DNA from: Thermasporomyces composti
Lineage (GTDB): Bacteria > Actinomycetota > Actinomycetes > Propionibacteriales > Actinopolymorphaceae
Reading direction: 5' to 3'
NCBI RefSeq assembly: GCF_003386795.1
Contig: NZ_QTUC01000001.1
Span: forward strand, 1,922,001-1,986,000
DNA length: 64,000 nt
Made by a program: the position numbers and the translations under genes. The notes below the pieces were generated by a model that saw nothing but the letters and a program-made list of their open reading frames with translations, was not told the DNA's origin and searched no databases. Of the stretch, positions 16,735-25,592 are shown in pieces. Position 1 is the first letter of the stretch, and every line of letters begins with the position of its first letter.

Positions 16735-16754
16735 GCTCCGGCCGGACCAGCCAC
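16735..16754 (+). repeat. 20-bp direct repeat, copy A (flanks 5'-nucleotidase gene)
   Basis: GCTCCGGCCGGACCAGCCAC is present identically here and at 18949-18968. The copies bracket the 5'-nucleotidase gene. Confidence 0.5.
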
Positions 16755-16891
16755 CGCGTCCACGGCACGATCCACGCCCGTGACCTGGACCAAGCCGTGC
16801 TGGCCGGGATCGTCGAGGTAGCCCTCGACGAGAGCGGAGGTCGACCCGTCGCTCCACGGCAGCCGACTGCGCACTGATGCGCGAATGTCCA

Positions 16892-16918
16892 GATCTTGAC
16901 GCAGATCTGTTCAAGATC
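16892..16918. promoter_or_regulatory. Nested dyad upstream of 5'-nucleotidase gene
   Basis: GATCTTGA (16892-16899) and its exact complement TCAAGATC (16911-16918) flank an inner palindrome CAGATCTG (16902-16909). The site is AT-rich against its surroundings, includes a TTGACG -35-like hexamer, and lies 114 bases before the 5'-nucleotidase start. It is a good candidate operator. The rest of 16546-17031 shows no gene. Confidence 0.5.
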
Positions 16919-17031
16919 CGCGAGCGGCGTGAGGATTCGGCGCGAGCTCCGACGTGGACGACACGCACCACCGGCGGCGCGTCGTCCCACGCCGGCGCCC
17001 CAGCGACGTCAGGAACGAGAGAGGGCACCAC

Positions 17032-18858
17032 ATGGGCATCTCGACCCGCCGCGCACTCGCCGTGGCTGCCACGAGCCTGGCCGCCACCGTCGCCGTCGCG
17101 GCGACCAGTGCGCCGACGCAGGCCGCACCGTCATCGAGCGGCGACCGAGGACCCCGCCAGGCCAGCGCGCCCGTCGAGGTCCAGCTGCTCAGCATCACCG
17201 ACTTCCACGGCTACATCCGGCCGCACGACGACACCAGCAACGGCACGGTGCCAGGTCCCGACGGCCCCATCGTCGTCGGCGGCGCCCCCTACATCGCCAC
17301 GCACTTCGACCGACTCTCCGCGGGGCACAAGAACTCGATCCGGTTCGCCGTCGGCGACTCGTTCAGCGGCTGGCCGACCGAGGTCGCCTATCACGCCGAC
17401 GAGCCGACAGTCGAGTTCCTCAACTACCTCGGCATCGAGTTCACCACCGTCGGCAACCACGAGCTCGACATCTCCCCGAGCTTCCTCATCGACCACATGT
17501 GGAAGGGCCGGTGCTTCGGCACGGTCGACGTCGACTCCTGCTTCACGGACTCCAGCGGTCGACGCTTCCGCGGATCGAACTACCCCTACGCGACGGCGAA
17601 CATCGTGGACAAGAAGAACGGGAAACCGATCGTCCCGCCGTACGTCATCAAGCACGTCGTCGCGGACAACGGCCGCCGCATCCCGATCGGCTTCATCAAC
17701 CTCACGACCGACACGACGGTGGAAGGGTCGACGTCGTTCCAGCCCACGCTTGAGGACCTGCCCCTGGTCGAGACCGCCAACAAGTACGCCAAGATCCTCC
17801 AGCGGCGCGGCGTCGAGACGATCATCGTCACCGCCCACGAGGGTCTGACGGCCGGAGGTCAGTTCTGGACCTGCAACGACTCACCGTCCGGCCCGATGGC
17901 GGACTTCGCCAGGCAGGCCGACCCCGCCATCGACGCCATCATCACCGGCCACTGGCACACGCAGTTCATCTGCCACCTGCCCGACCCGGCCGGCAACCTC
18001 CGACCGGTCGTCGAAGCCGGCTACCACGGCAAGCTCATCAACGAGGTGCTTCTGTCGATCGACCCGCGCACCAAGGACGTCATCCGGTCGGAGACCAAGG
18101 TCACCAACCACCCGGTCACCCGGGACGTCCCGCCGGACCCGGTCGTGCAGGCGATGGTCGACTACTGGCTCGACCGCCGTGACGAGACCGGCGCCCGCCC
18201 GGTCGCGGAGATCACCGGCGACCTGACCCGCGACCTCGACGCCACCGGTCAGAGCACCCTCGGCAACCTGGTCGCGGACGCCCTGTACGAGGACTCCCAG
18301 CGGACAGCCCCGCGGCGCGAGCAGGCCGCCGACCTCGCGCTCGTCGTCCTCCGCGCCCACAGCGGCTCAAACTCGCTGCGCGGCGACCTGCGGTACGCGC
18401 CCGGGACCAACCCGGCGGACGCGCCCGGTCGGGTGTTGTTCGAGGAGGCGTGGGCGGCGTTCGGCTACGCCAATCCAGTGGTGACGGTGACGGTCACCGG
18501 TCAGCAGATCCACGACGCGTTGGAAGACCAGTGGCGCACTGAGCCCGACGGCACCGTTCGGTTCGCGCCGTTCGGCGTCTCCTCGAACGTGCGGTACGCG
18601 TTCGACGCCGACGGCCCGGTCGGTGACCGGGTCGACCCCGCGGACGTCACCATTGACGGCGAGCCGCTCGACCTGACCAAGGAGTACCGCCTGGCCACGC
18701 TGGCGTACACGCTCATCGGCGGTGACGGCACGACAGCGTTCCAGGACTCCTACGCCGACCCGGTGCGTGGCACCCGCGACTACGAGGTGCTGCGCGGCTA
18801 CCTCACCCGACACAGCCCAGTCGAGCCACCCGCGTTGGACCGCGTCACGGTCAAATGA
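17032..18858 (+). CDS. Secreted 5'-nucleotidase / metallophosphatase
   Basis: 608 residues. The N-terminal signal peptide (MGISTRRALAVAATSLAA, cleavage after TQA near residue 31) sends it outside the cell. The calcineurin-like phosphoesterase domain shows D57-x-H59 (ITDFHGYI), a metal-binding GDSFSG, GNHELD and TGHWHTQ. The 5'-nucleotidase C-terminal domain begins near GQSTLGNLVADAL and contains the substrate-binding NPVVTVTVTGQQI region. It probably releases phosphate from extracellular nucleotides. The ATG at 17032 has GAGAGAGGG upstream. It stands alone between a long 5' region with a dyad and a strong 3' hairpin. Confidence 0.9.
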   Translation: MGISTRRALAVAATSLAATVAVAATSAPTQAAPSSSGDRGPRQASAPVEVQLLSITDFHGYIRPHDDTSNGTVPGPDGPIVVGGAPYIATHFDRLSAGHKNSIRFAVGDSFSGWPTEVAYHADEPTVEFLNYLGIEFTTVGNHELDISPSFLIDHMWKGRCFGTVDVDSCFTDSSGRRFRGSNYPYATANIVDKKNGKPIVPPYVIKHVVADNGRRIPIGFINLTTDTTVEGSTSFQPTLEDLPLVETANKYAKILQRRGVETIIVTAHEGLTAGGQFWTCNDSPSGPMADFARQADPAIDAIITGHWHTQFICHLPDPAGNLRPVVEAGYHGKLINEVLLSIDPRTKDVIRSETKVTNHPVTRDVPPDPVVQAMVDYWLDRRDETGARPVAEITGDLTRDLDATGQSTLGNLVADALYEDSQRTAPRREQAADLALVVLRAHSGSNSLRGDLRYAPGTNPADAPGRVLFEEAWAAFGYANPVVTVTVTGQQIHDALEDQWRTEPDGTVRFAPFGVSSNVRYAFDADGPVGDRVDPADVTIDGEPLDLTKEYRLATLAYTLIGGDGTTAFQDSYADPVRGTRDYEVLRGYLTRHSPVEPPALDRVTVK

Positions 18859-18885
18859 GCGGGTGACCCAACCGGAGCGTCAGCC

Positions 18886-18939
18886 CAGGCCGCCGGCGGT
18901 CGCCTGAGACCGTTCGAGCGTTCGACCGCCGGCGGCCTG
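18886..18939 (+). terminator. Terminator hairpin after 5'-nucleotidase
   Basis: A perfect 17-base inverted repeat (arms 18886-18902 and 18923-18939, 20-base loop) starts 27 bases after the stop codon. Confidence 0.7.
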
Positions 18940-18948
18940 CTTCGGACA

Positions 18949-18968
18949 GCTCCGGCCGGACCAGCCAC
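18949..18968 (+). repeat. 20-bp direct repeat, copy B
   Basis: Exact second copy of the 20-mer at 16735-16754, here in the region upstream of the GH84 gene. Confidence 0.5.
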
Positions 18969-19109
18969 GCTCGGCCCGCGATCACGTCACCATCGATGCG
19001 GGCCCCCGACACAGGCCAGACTCACCGCGCTGACCGGGATCGCCGAGGCTTCCGGACGCCAGCGTCGGTGACCAGCCGCGCCGCCGGCCGAGCCACGAAG
19101 GGATACGGG

Positions 19110-22100
19110 ATGGGCGCTGCTCCCAGACGATGGACGATCCTCGCGGCCGCGCTGCTCCTGCCGCTCGCGAGTCCCGCCCTCCCCCAGGCGGGTGCCGCGA
19201 CCACAGCGGCCGCGACCCAGAGCCCCGAAGCCCGGGCGGAGGCCGACCCGCCGCCCCACGCCACGGTCGAGATCTGGCCGACACCCCAGCAGGTGACGAC
19301 CCGAAGCCCTGGGTTCCCGCTCACCCCGACCGTCGGGCTGGTGCGCGGCGACACCGCGGACGCGTCCGCCGAGCGAGTCGTGCGCCAGATCCTGGAGCGC
19401 GCGGGCGTCCGGACCGTCGTCGCGACAGACGGCACCGACCCCGGCACTCCCGTCACGATCTGGCTCGGCGGCGGCCAGCACGTCCTCGACGCCCTCCGGG
19501 TCGAGGGACCAGCGGACCTGCCCGCAGAAGGCTACGTCCTCGCCACCGGGCGGACGCGAGACGACCGCAAGCACGCCGTCCTCGCCGGCGTGGACGCCGA
19601 CGGCACCTACTACGCCGCACAGACGTTCCGCCAGGTGGTCCAGCCGCGCCCAGGCCGGCACTGGGTGCACGGCGTGACGGTCCGCGACTGGCCGGCCATG
19701 CGTTACCGCGGGTCGATCGAAGGCTTCTACGGGACGCCGTGGTCGCACGAGGACCGGCTGGATCACCTCGACTACCTCGGCGCGCACAAGATGAACACCT
19801 ACGAGTACGCGCCGAAGGACGATCCCTACCACCGGGAGCGCTGGCGTGACCCCTATCCCGCGGAGAAGCTGGCCGAGCTCGGTGAGCTGATCGACCGAGC
19901 GCGGGAGAACCACGTCGACTTCACCTTCGCTCTCTCGCCCGGTCTGTCGATCTGCTACTCGTCCCCGTCCGACCTCGCGGCGCTCTTGGCGAAGTTCGAG
20001 GCCATCTACGAGCTGGGTGGGCGGGCGTTCAACGTGCCGCTCGACGACATCGACTACAACCAGTGGCACTGCCCCGAGGACCCCGAACGCTTCGGGACCG
20101 GCGGCGCCGGCGCCGGCCGCGCCCAGGCGTACCTGCTCAACAAGGTCCAGGAGTGGGTCGAGAGCAAGGGCGACGTCGCACCGCTGCAGATGGTGCCGAC
20201 CGAGTACTACAACACCACCGAGACGCCCTACAAGAAGGCGCTGCGGGAGGAGATGGACCCCGACATCGTGGTCCACTGGACCGGGATCGGCGTGATCCCG
20301 CCCGCGATCACCACCGCTCAGGCGGCGGCCGCCCGCGAGGTCTTCGGGCACGAGGTGCTGGTGTGGGACAACTACCCGGTCAACGACTACATCGCCGGCC
20401 GGTTGCCGCTGGCCGACTACGCCGGTCGCCAGCCGGGCCTGTCGACGCACCTGGTGGGCGTCCTCTCCAACCCCGCGAACCAGGCGGCGGTCAGCAAGGT
20501 CTCGCTCTTCTCCTTCGCGGACTTCTCCTGGCACGACGAGACGTTCGACCAGACGAGGGCTTGGCTCGCCGCGCTGTCCGAGCTCGCTGGCGGCGACCCG
20601 GCCACGGTGGCCGCGCTGCGCGCGTTCGCTGACGTCACGACCTACGACGGCACGCTGCACAAGACGCAGGCGCCGGTGCTCCGCGAACACCTGGAGGCGT
20701 TCTGGCGAGCCTGGGAGGCCGGCGACACCGAGCAGGCGGTGTCCGGTCTGCGGCCCTACCTCGAGGCGCTCGCCGAGGCGCCAAAGGTGATCCGCGCCGG
20801 CGTCACCGACCCGAGGTTCGCCCCGGAGGCGGCCGCCTGGCTGGACGCGACGACGCTGTGGGCGCGGGCCGGTCTCGCGGCGGTCGAGATGCTCGCCGCG
20901 CAGGCGAGGGGTGACGGTGCCGCCGCGTGGCAGCACCGGCAGCGGATCCAGCCGCTGGTCGAGCAGGCGACCGCGATCCGGGACACCCGGCTGCCGCACC
21001 GGAACACGTACCCACGGATCGCCGACGGCGTCCTCGACGCCTTCCTGACCAAGGCGCAGGAGGCCAACGACCGGTGGCTCGGGCTGACCGGGGCCCGAAT
21101 CTCGCCGGTGACGACGCTCGGCACCTACCAGGACAACGTGCCCGCCCGCATGGTGGACGGCGACGTGGCGACGTTCTTCTGGTCGGACGCGGCGCCCAAG
21201 GCCGGCGACCACGTGGGCGTCGACCTGGGCACGGCGCGAGCGATCGGCGAGGTCACCGTGCTCATGACGAAGCCGGACAGCCCGAACGACTACATCCACC
21301 AGGGCGTGCTCGAGTACTCGGTCGACGGGCGCACGTGGCAGACCCTGACCACCGGCACCACGCCCGAGGTGCGGGCCACCGCCCCCGAGGGAACGACAGC
21401 GCGCTACGTGCGCTACCGCGCGACCGCGGACAACAGTCCGTACTGGCTCGTGGTGCGGGAGTTCACGGTGGAGGTGCTCGACGACGACGCACCGGTGTAC
21501 GCGGTGACGGGAACCCCGCCGGCGGCCAGCGGCTCCACGCTCGCCAGCGCGGCCGACGGCCAGGTCGACACCTGGTACCGCGCCAGCGCCGCTCCCACCG
21601 AGGGAGACGCGCTCACGGTGACGGCGTCCCGAGCCCGCCCGCTGGACCGGCTCATCGTGCTCTCCACGCCCGAGACCCGGGCGACCGTGCGGGTGCGGGA
21701 CGCCGACGGCGCCTGGCACACGCTCGGTTCCCTCGCCGACGGCTACACCGAACTGGCGGCGCCTGACCTCGGTGCGGTCGACGCCGTGCGGCTGGACTGG
21801 GAACCGGGCTCGCCCGCTCCGGGGATCGCCGAGGTGATTCCCCGGCACGCCGACGTGCCCCTGGTCGACCTGTCGTTCGACCCGGCCGAGGTGTCGGTCG
21901 AACGGGGTGACTCCGTGACGGTCGCGGTCCGGCTCGGCTCCACCCGCACCAGGGACGTCACCGGCACGGTGACGGTCGGGTCCGCGCCCGGCGTCCAGGT
22001 GGAACCCGCGAGCACCGAGGTCACGGTGCCGCGCGGTGCCGACCGAGTGGTGGAGCTCAAGATCTCCGCCGACGACGACGCCGAGACGGGCGCACGTGAG

Positions 22101-22571
22101 CTGCCGGTACGGTTCACGACCACGGACGGCGAGGAGGTCTCCGGCACGCTGAGCGTCAGCGTGTGGCCGGCGACCTCGGACACCAACCTGGCCCTCGGCA
22201 AGCCGGTCACCGCGTCCGGCGTCGAGCCCACGACGGAGTACGTCCCCGAGAACGCGGTCGACGGGGATCTCGACACCCGCTGGGCGTCGGACTACGACGA
22301 CGCCTCGTGGCTCACCGTCGACCTCGGCACCTCCACCCACCTGGGCCGCGCCGTGCTGCGCTGGGAGGCTGCCTACGGCGAGGCGTACCGGCTGGAGGTC
22401 TCCGACGACAACGAGACCTGGGAGACGGTGGCGACCGTCGACGACAGCGACGGCGGTGTGGACGAGATTCGGCTGGACGCGCACGGCCGGTACGTGCGCT
22501 TCCACGGCGTGCGGCGGGCCACCCAGTGGGGCTACTCGCTGTGGGAGCTGGAGCTCTACCCGGTCAGGTAG
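19110..22571 (+). CDS. Secreted GH84 beta-N-acetylhexosaminidase (hyaluronidase-like) with CBM32 domains
   Basis: 1153 residues with a signal peptide (to about residue 29). Residues 50-185 form the GH20b-like N-terminal domain. Residues about 195-480 are the GH84 catalytic barrel: RYRGSIEGFYGTPWSHEDR and the paired catalytic aspartates D312-D313 in NVPLDDIDYN. A helical linker follows, then a CBM32/discoidin domain (about 690-830, MVDGDVATFFWSD), a second beta domain, a NEW3-like Ig domain (VSVERGDSVTV) and a C-terminal discoidin domain (about 1020-1153, DGDLDTRWASDYDD). It removes beta-linked GlcNAc from glycans such as hyaluronan, mucin or O-GlcNAc. GAAGGGA precedes the ATG; a longer in-frame start lacks a signal peptide. 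Confidence 0.92.
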   Translation: MGAAPRRWTILAAALLLPLASPALPQAGAATTAAATQSPEARAEADPPPHATVEIWPTPQQVTTRSPGFPLTPTVGLVRGDTADASAERVVRQILERAGVRTVVATDGTDPGTPVTIWLGGGQHVLDALRVEGPADLPAEGYVLATGRTRDDRKHAVLAGVDADGTYYAAQTFRQVVQPRPGRHWVHGVTVRDWPAMRYRGSIEGFYGTPWSHEDRLDHLDYLGAHKMNTYEYAPKDDPYHRERWRDPYPAEKLAELGELIDRARENHVDFTFALSPGLSICYSSPSDLAALLAKFEAIYELGGRAFNVPLDDIDYNQWHCPEDPERFGTGGAGAGRAQAYLLNKVQEWVESKGDVAPLQMVPTEYYNTTETPYKKALREEMDPDIVVHWTGIGVIPPAITTAQAAAAREVFGHEVLVWDNYPVNDYIAGRLPLADYAGRQPGLSTHLVGVLSNPANQAAVSKVSLFSFADFSWHDETFDQTRAWLAALSELAGGDPATVAALRAFADVTTYDGTLHKTQAPVLREHLEAFWRAWEAGDTEQAVSGLRPYLEALAEAPKVIRAGVTDPRFAPEAAAWLDATTLWARAGLAAVEMLAAQARGDGAAAWQHRQRIQPLVEQATAIRDTRLPHRNTYPRIADGVLDAFLTKAQEANDRWLGLTGARISPVTTLGTYQDNVPARMVDGDVATFFWSDAAPKAGDHVGVDLGTARAIGEVTVLMTKPDSPNDYIHQGVLEYSVDGRTWQTLTTGTTPEVRATAPEGTTARYVRYRATADNSPYWLVVREFTVEVLDDDAPVYAVTGTPPAASGSTLASAADGQVDTWYRASAAPTEGDALTVTASRARPLDRLIVLSTPETRATVRVRDADGAWHTLGSLADGYTELAAPDLGAVDAVRLDWEPGSPAPGIAEVIPRHADVPLVDLSFDPAEVSVERGDSVTVAVRLGSTRTRDVTGTVTVGSAPGVQVEPASTEVTVPRGADRVVELKISADDDAETGARELPVRFTTTDGEEVSGTLSVSVWPATSDTNLALGKPVTASGVEPTTEYVPENAVDGDLDTRWASDYDDASWLTVDLGTSTHLGRAVLRWEAAYGEAYRLEVSDDNETWETVATVDDSDGGVDEIRLDAHGRYVRFHGVRRATQWGYSLWELELYPVR

Positions 22572-22590
22572 GCGACGCACCGCGTCCCAT

Positions 22591-22618
22591 GGGGCGGGCG
22601 GGCACGCCCGCCCGCCCC
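22591..22618 (+). terminator. Terminator hairpin after GH84 gene
   Basis: GGGGCGGGCGGGC and its complement abut with a 2-base centre (22604-22605), giving a very stable GC hairpin 20 bases after the stop codon. Confidence 0.7.
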
Positions 22619-22689
22619 AGCCGCACCGACTCCCGTCGTGGAGTTGTCGTGGAGCGTCGCTGCGGTAGACCTGACTACCCTCGCTAGGC

Positions 22690-23202
22690 GTGCTAAACAC
22701 CTCGACCATCGTCGTTCGTCCCGCCCAACCCGCCGAGTACGCCGCGGTGGGTGAGCTGGGCGTCGAGGCCTACCGACACGCCGGCGTCCTCGTCGACTCC
22801 TACGCCGAGGTGCTGCGCGACACGGCGAGCCGAGCACGGGACGCGGACCTGCTCGTGGCGACCGACGGCGAAGGGCGGCTGCTCGGCACCGTGACGGTGT
22901 GCCGACCGGACTCGCCGTGGGCGGAGGTCTCCCAGGAGGGCGAGCTGGAGTTCCGCGCCCTGGCGGTGGCGCCGAGCGCGACAGGCCGCGGGGTCGGCCG
23001 TCGCCTGGTCGACGCCGTCCTCGAGATCGCCCGCCGCGAGGGCCGGCACCGTGTCGTGCTGTCGGTCCTCGACCGCAACACCGTCGCCCGCCGTCTCTAC
23101 GAGCGGATGGGGTTCCGGCGCCTGCCCGAGCGCGACCACCGGCCGCTACCCGACGTACTCCTCGCCGCGTACGCCTTCGACATCCCGACGAGCGACCACT
23201 GA
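22690..23202 (+). CDS. GNAT-family N-acetyltransferase
   Basis: 170 residues with the GNAT fold: acetyl-CoA binding motif ALAVAPSATGRGVGRRLV (Q/RxxGxG/A type) and the following SVLDRNTVARRLYERMGF segment, which matches beta5-alpha4. It starts at a GTG with no Shine-Dalgarno site. TTGTCG (22644-22649), a 16-base gap and TAGACC (22666-22671) form a reasonable promoter giving a very short leader. The acetyl acceptor (small molecule or protein) cannot be predicted. It is convergent with the methyltransferase gene. Confidence 0.88.
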   Translation: MLNTSTIVVRPAQPAEYAAVGELGVEAYRHAGVLVDSYAEVLRDTASRARDADLLVATDGEGRLLGTVTVCRPDSPWAEVSQEGELEFRALAVAPSATGRGVGRRLVDAVLEIARREGRHRVVLSVLDRNTVARRLYERMGFRRLPERDHRPLPDVLLAAYAFDIPTSDH

Positions 23203-23241
23203 GCCGGGACGCCCTGGCGATCTGTCAGCCTGGGAGACCCG

Positions 23242-24069
23242 TCAGGGCTTCCGAGCGACGCCGCAGTACCCCCAGCGCGACTCCTCGGTGTCCGCCAGCT
23301 CGGGGTCCTCCGCACCCCACAAGCCCAGGTAGGTGAGATCCGGCTTCGCGCCTTCGTACGGTGGCACGAGCTCGAGACCCTCGAACAGCCGCTTCACCTC
23401 GTCGTAGCTACGCAGGTAGAGCTGCTCGGTGGCGTTCTTGTAGACGTTCTTGACCGCGTTGGCCACCCGAACGTCGTTGCGGTCCTCGGTGCCGTGCGAG
23501 ATCGCCAGGTAGCTTCCCGACGGCAGCGCGTCCATGTAGCGCTTGACCACGCCCCAGGGGTCCTGCTCGTCGGACAGGAAGTGGACCACCGCGACGAGCA
23601 TCAGTCCGACCGGCTGGGAGAGGTTTAGCAGCTTCCGCAGCTCGGGATGGTTGAGGACGCCGTCGGGGTCGCGCAGGTCTCCGTCGATGTAGACGGCGTT
23701 CTCGACGTTGACGAGCAGCGCCTGGCCGTGCCGCCACACCATGGGGTCGTTGTCGACATAGACGACCTTGGCGTCCGGCGCGACCGACTGTGCGGCCTCG
23801 TGCGTGTTGTTCCGCGTCGGGAGGCCAGCACCGATGTCGATGAACTGACGGATGCCCGCCTCAGCCGCCAACCAACGGGCGGCACGCTGCAGGAAGCCAC
23901 GGTTCGCCCAGGCCGCTTGCTCGACGTACGGCGCGGCGGCGCGCACCTTCTCCGCGGCGATCCGGTCGACCTCGAACCACTCGGTCCCGCCGAGGTAGTA
24001 GTCGTACAGGCGCCCGGCGCTCGGCTTGGTGGGGTCGACGCCGGGAGGGACCACCTTGGCACCGCTCAT
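23242..24069 (-). CDS. SAM-dependent methyltransferase, DUF574 / SAV2177 family
   Basis: 275 residues typical of the actinomycete DUF574 methyltransferase family. The conserved N-terminus PTKPSAGRLYDYYLGGTEWFEVDR is followed by the SAM-binding FIDIGAGLPTRNNTHEAAQ (motif I), VVYVDNDPMVW (motif II acidic) and PVGLMLVAVVHFL. The ATG is preceded by AGGAGG. The biochemical substrate of this large paralogous family is not known; many copies occur per genome. It lies 129 bases after the sulfatase gene on the same strand but has its own good ribosome site, so co-transcription is uncertain. Confidence 0.9.
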   Translation of the reverse strand: MSGAKVVPPGVDPTKPSAGRLYDYYLGGTEWFEVDRIAAEKVRAAAPYVEQAAWANRGFLQRAARWLAAEAGIRQFIDIGAGLPTRNNTHEAAQSVAPDAKVVYVDNDPMVWRHGQALLVNVENAVYIDGDLRDPDGVLNHPELRKLLNLSQPVGLMLVAVVHFLSDEQDPWGVVKRYMDALPSGSYLAISHGTEDRNDVRVANAVKNVYKNATEQLYLRSYDEVKRLFEGLELVPPYEGAKPDLTYLGLWGAEDPELADTEESRWGYCGVARKP

Positions 24070-24197
24070 CTCGCCTCCTGCGAAGATCGGTATGCGAAGT
24101 GTGCCACGAATTGATGACCCACCGCTCACGGGCCCGGTGGGCGGCCGAATGTGGCAGCGAGCGGTGCCGACCGACGGCTTGTCACCTCCATGGCCAC

Positions 24198-25592
24198 CTA
24201 CATGGCGGCCGCGGAGGCCTGGTCCAGCGCCGCGAGCTGGGCGCGAATGAACCGCTCGGCCCGGTCCTGCTCGACGACCGGATCGCAGAACTCGTCGTAC
24301 AGGCGTCGCGTCAGCCGCTCCACCACGTCCGGCCTGGCGGAGGCGAGGTCGCGCAGCTCGTGCGGGTCGGCGTCGAGGTCGAACAGCTGGTGGGGAGCCT
24401 TCGCGTGGTAGAGGAGCTTCCAGCGACCCTCGCGGACCATGAACGAGCTGCCGCGGGTACCGTGACCGTGGTACTCGGCGAACACGGCTCGGTCGTCCCG
24501 CCGATGCTCCCGCGAGAGGCTCTGCAACGGCTGCCCTGGAAGCCCGTCCGGGTAGGGCACACCCACCGCGGCGAAGATCGTGGCCCGCAGGTCCCAGTGC
24601 GACACCGGGGTGCGGACCCGAGCTCCACGAGGGAATCCTGGACCCGCGACGACCAACGGCACGCGCACCGAGTCCTCGTACAAGCTCGACTTCCACCACA
24701 TGCCGAACATGCCGAGCATCTCGCCGTGGTCGGAGGTGTAGACGACGACAGTGCGGTCGAGTTGACCCGTGGCTTCCAGCGCCTCGAGGAGCCTGCCCAG
24801 TTGGGCGTCGACGTAGGTGACGCGGCCGTAGTAGGCGCGGCGATGCTGACGAATGAGCTCCTCGGTGAACACGTGGGTCCCGAAGTGGCGACGCAGATCC
24901 GCGGCATAGGGGTGCTGCGCGGGCGGTGCCGTCACGTCGTACTCGGGCAGGTCCGCGTGGTCGGCGTAGAGCTCCCACAGCTCCTCGGTGACGCGGTGCG
25001 GGAAGTGCGGCGCGATGAGGTTGACCTCCATCGTCCACGGTCGACCGAGGTCGGCGGACCGGCGCAGGAACGCGAGCGCGTCCTCCATGCGGCGGTCGTC
25101 GCCGCGGAACGGGTTCTCGGCGACACCGACGTCCCGAGCCCGCTCGAGTCCGTCCGTGCGCAGGGCGAGCGGCTCTCGACTGATCATGGTGTCGCCCACG
25201 CCGCGGTAGTCGGTGCCGAACATCTCGGTGAAGCCCAGCTCGTTCGGCGGACGGTACGCGTCCACCTTGCCGACGTGGACGCTGTGCACGCCGGCGGCGT
25301 CCAGGATCGCGCCGTAGGAGGGGTAGTTCGGCCGCTCCAGGACCAGGGAGTTGTTGTACGTCTGGATCTGGTGCACCGGACGCCCGGAGATGAACGACGA
25401 CCGCGACGGCACGCACAGCGGCGACGGGCAGTAGGCGCTCTCGAACACCACACCGCGCGCCGCGAGGCGCTCCAGGTTCGGCGTCCGGATGAACGGGTGG
25501 CCGTCCGTGCTCGCGATCCGTGGGTTGTGCTCGTCGGACTTGAGGATGAGCACGTTGACCGGGCGGACGTCCCGCTCACTGCTTGACGGCAC
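24198..25592 (-). CDS. Type I sulfatase (formylglycine-dependent)
   Basis: 464 residues from GTG 25592, which has GGAGGGG upstream and overlaps the 3' end of the permease gene by 17 bases. The sulfatase signature is C60-V-P-S-R64 (LCVPSRSSFISG), where the cysteine is converted to formylglycine. Metal ligands are seen in the N-terminal LKSDEHN and in YTSDHGEMLG. The C-terminal subdomain ends KLLYHAKAPHQLFDLDADP, as in iduronate/N-sulfoglucosamine-type and other glycan sulfatases. There is no signal peptide, so it acts in the cytoplasm, after the adjoining ABC importer has brought in a sulfated sugar (inference). No formylglycine-generating enzyme is present nearby. Confidence 0.9.
   Translation of the reverse strand: MPSSSERDVRPVNVLILKSDEHNPRIASTDGHPFIRTPNLERLAARGVVFESAYCPSPLCVPSRSSFISGRPVHQIQTYNNSLVLERPNYPSYGAILDAAGVHSVHVGKVDAYRPPNELGFTEMFGTDYRGVGDTMISREPLALRTDGLERARDVGVAENPFRGDDRRMEDALAFLRRSADLGRPWTMEVNLIAPHFPHRVTEELWELYADHADLPEYDVTAPPAQHPYAADLRRHFGTHVFTEELIRQHRRAYYGRVTYVDAQLGRLLEALEATGQLDRTVVVYTSDHGEMLGMFGMWWKSSLYEDSVRVPLVVAGPGFPRGARVRTPVSHWDLRATIFAAVGVPYPDGLPGQPLQSLSREHRRDDRAVFAEYHGHGTRGSSFMVREGRWKLLYHAKAPHQLFDLDADPHELRDLASARPDVVERLTRRLYDEFCDPVVEQDRAERFIRAQLAALDQASAAAM

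Noticed and set aside
18987-22709. 1240-codon minus-strand open frame opposite the GH84 gene
   Set aside because: Antisense shadow of the hexosaminidase; low-complexity composition and no motifs.
23242-25416. Apparent fusion of a long N-terminal extension to the DUF574 methyltransferase
   Set aside because: The extension is an off-frame reading of the sulfatase gene; the methyltransferase has its own ATG and AGGAGG site at 24069.
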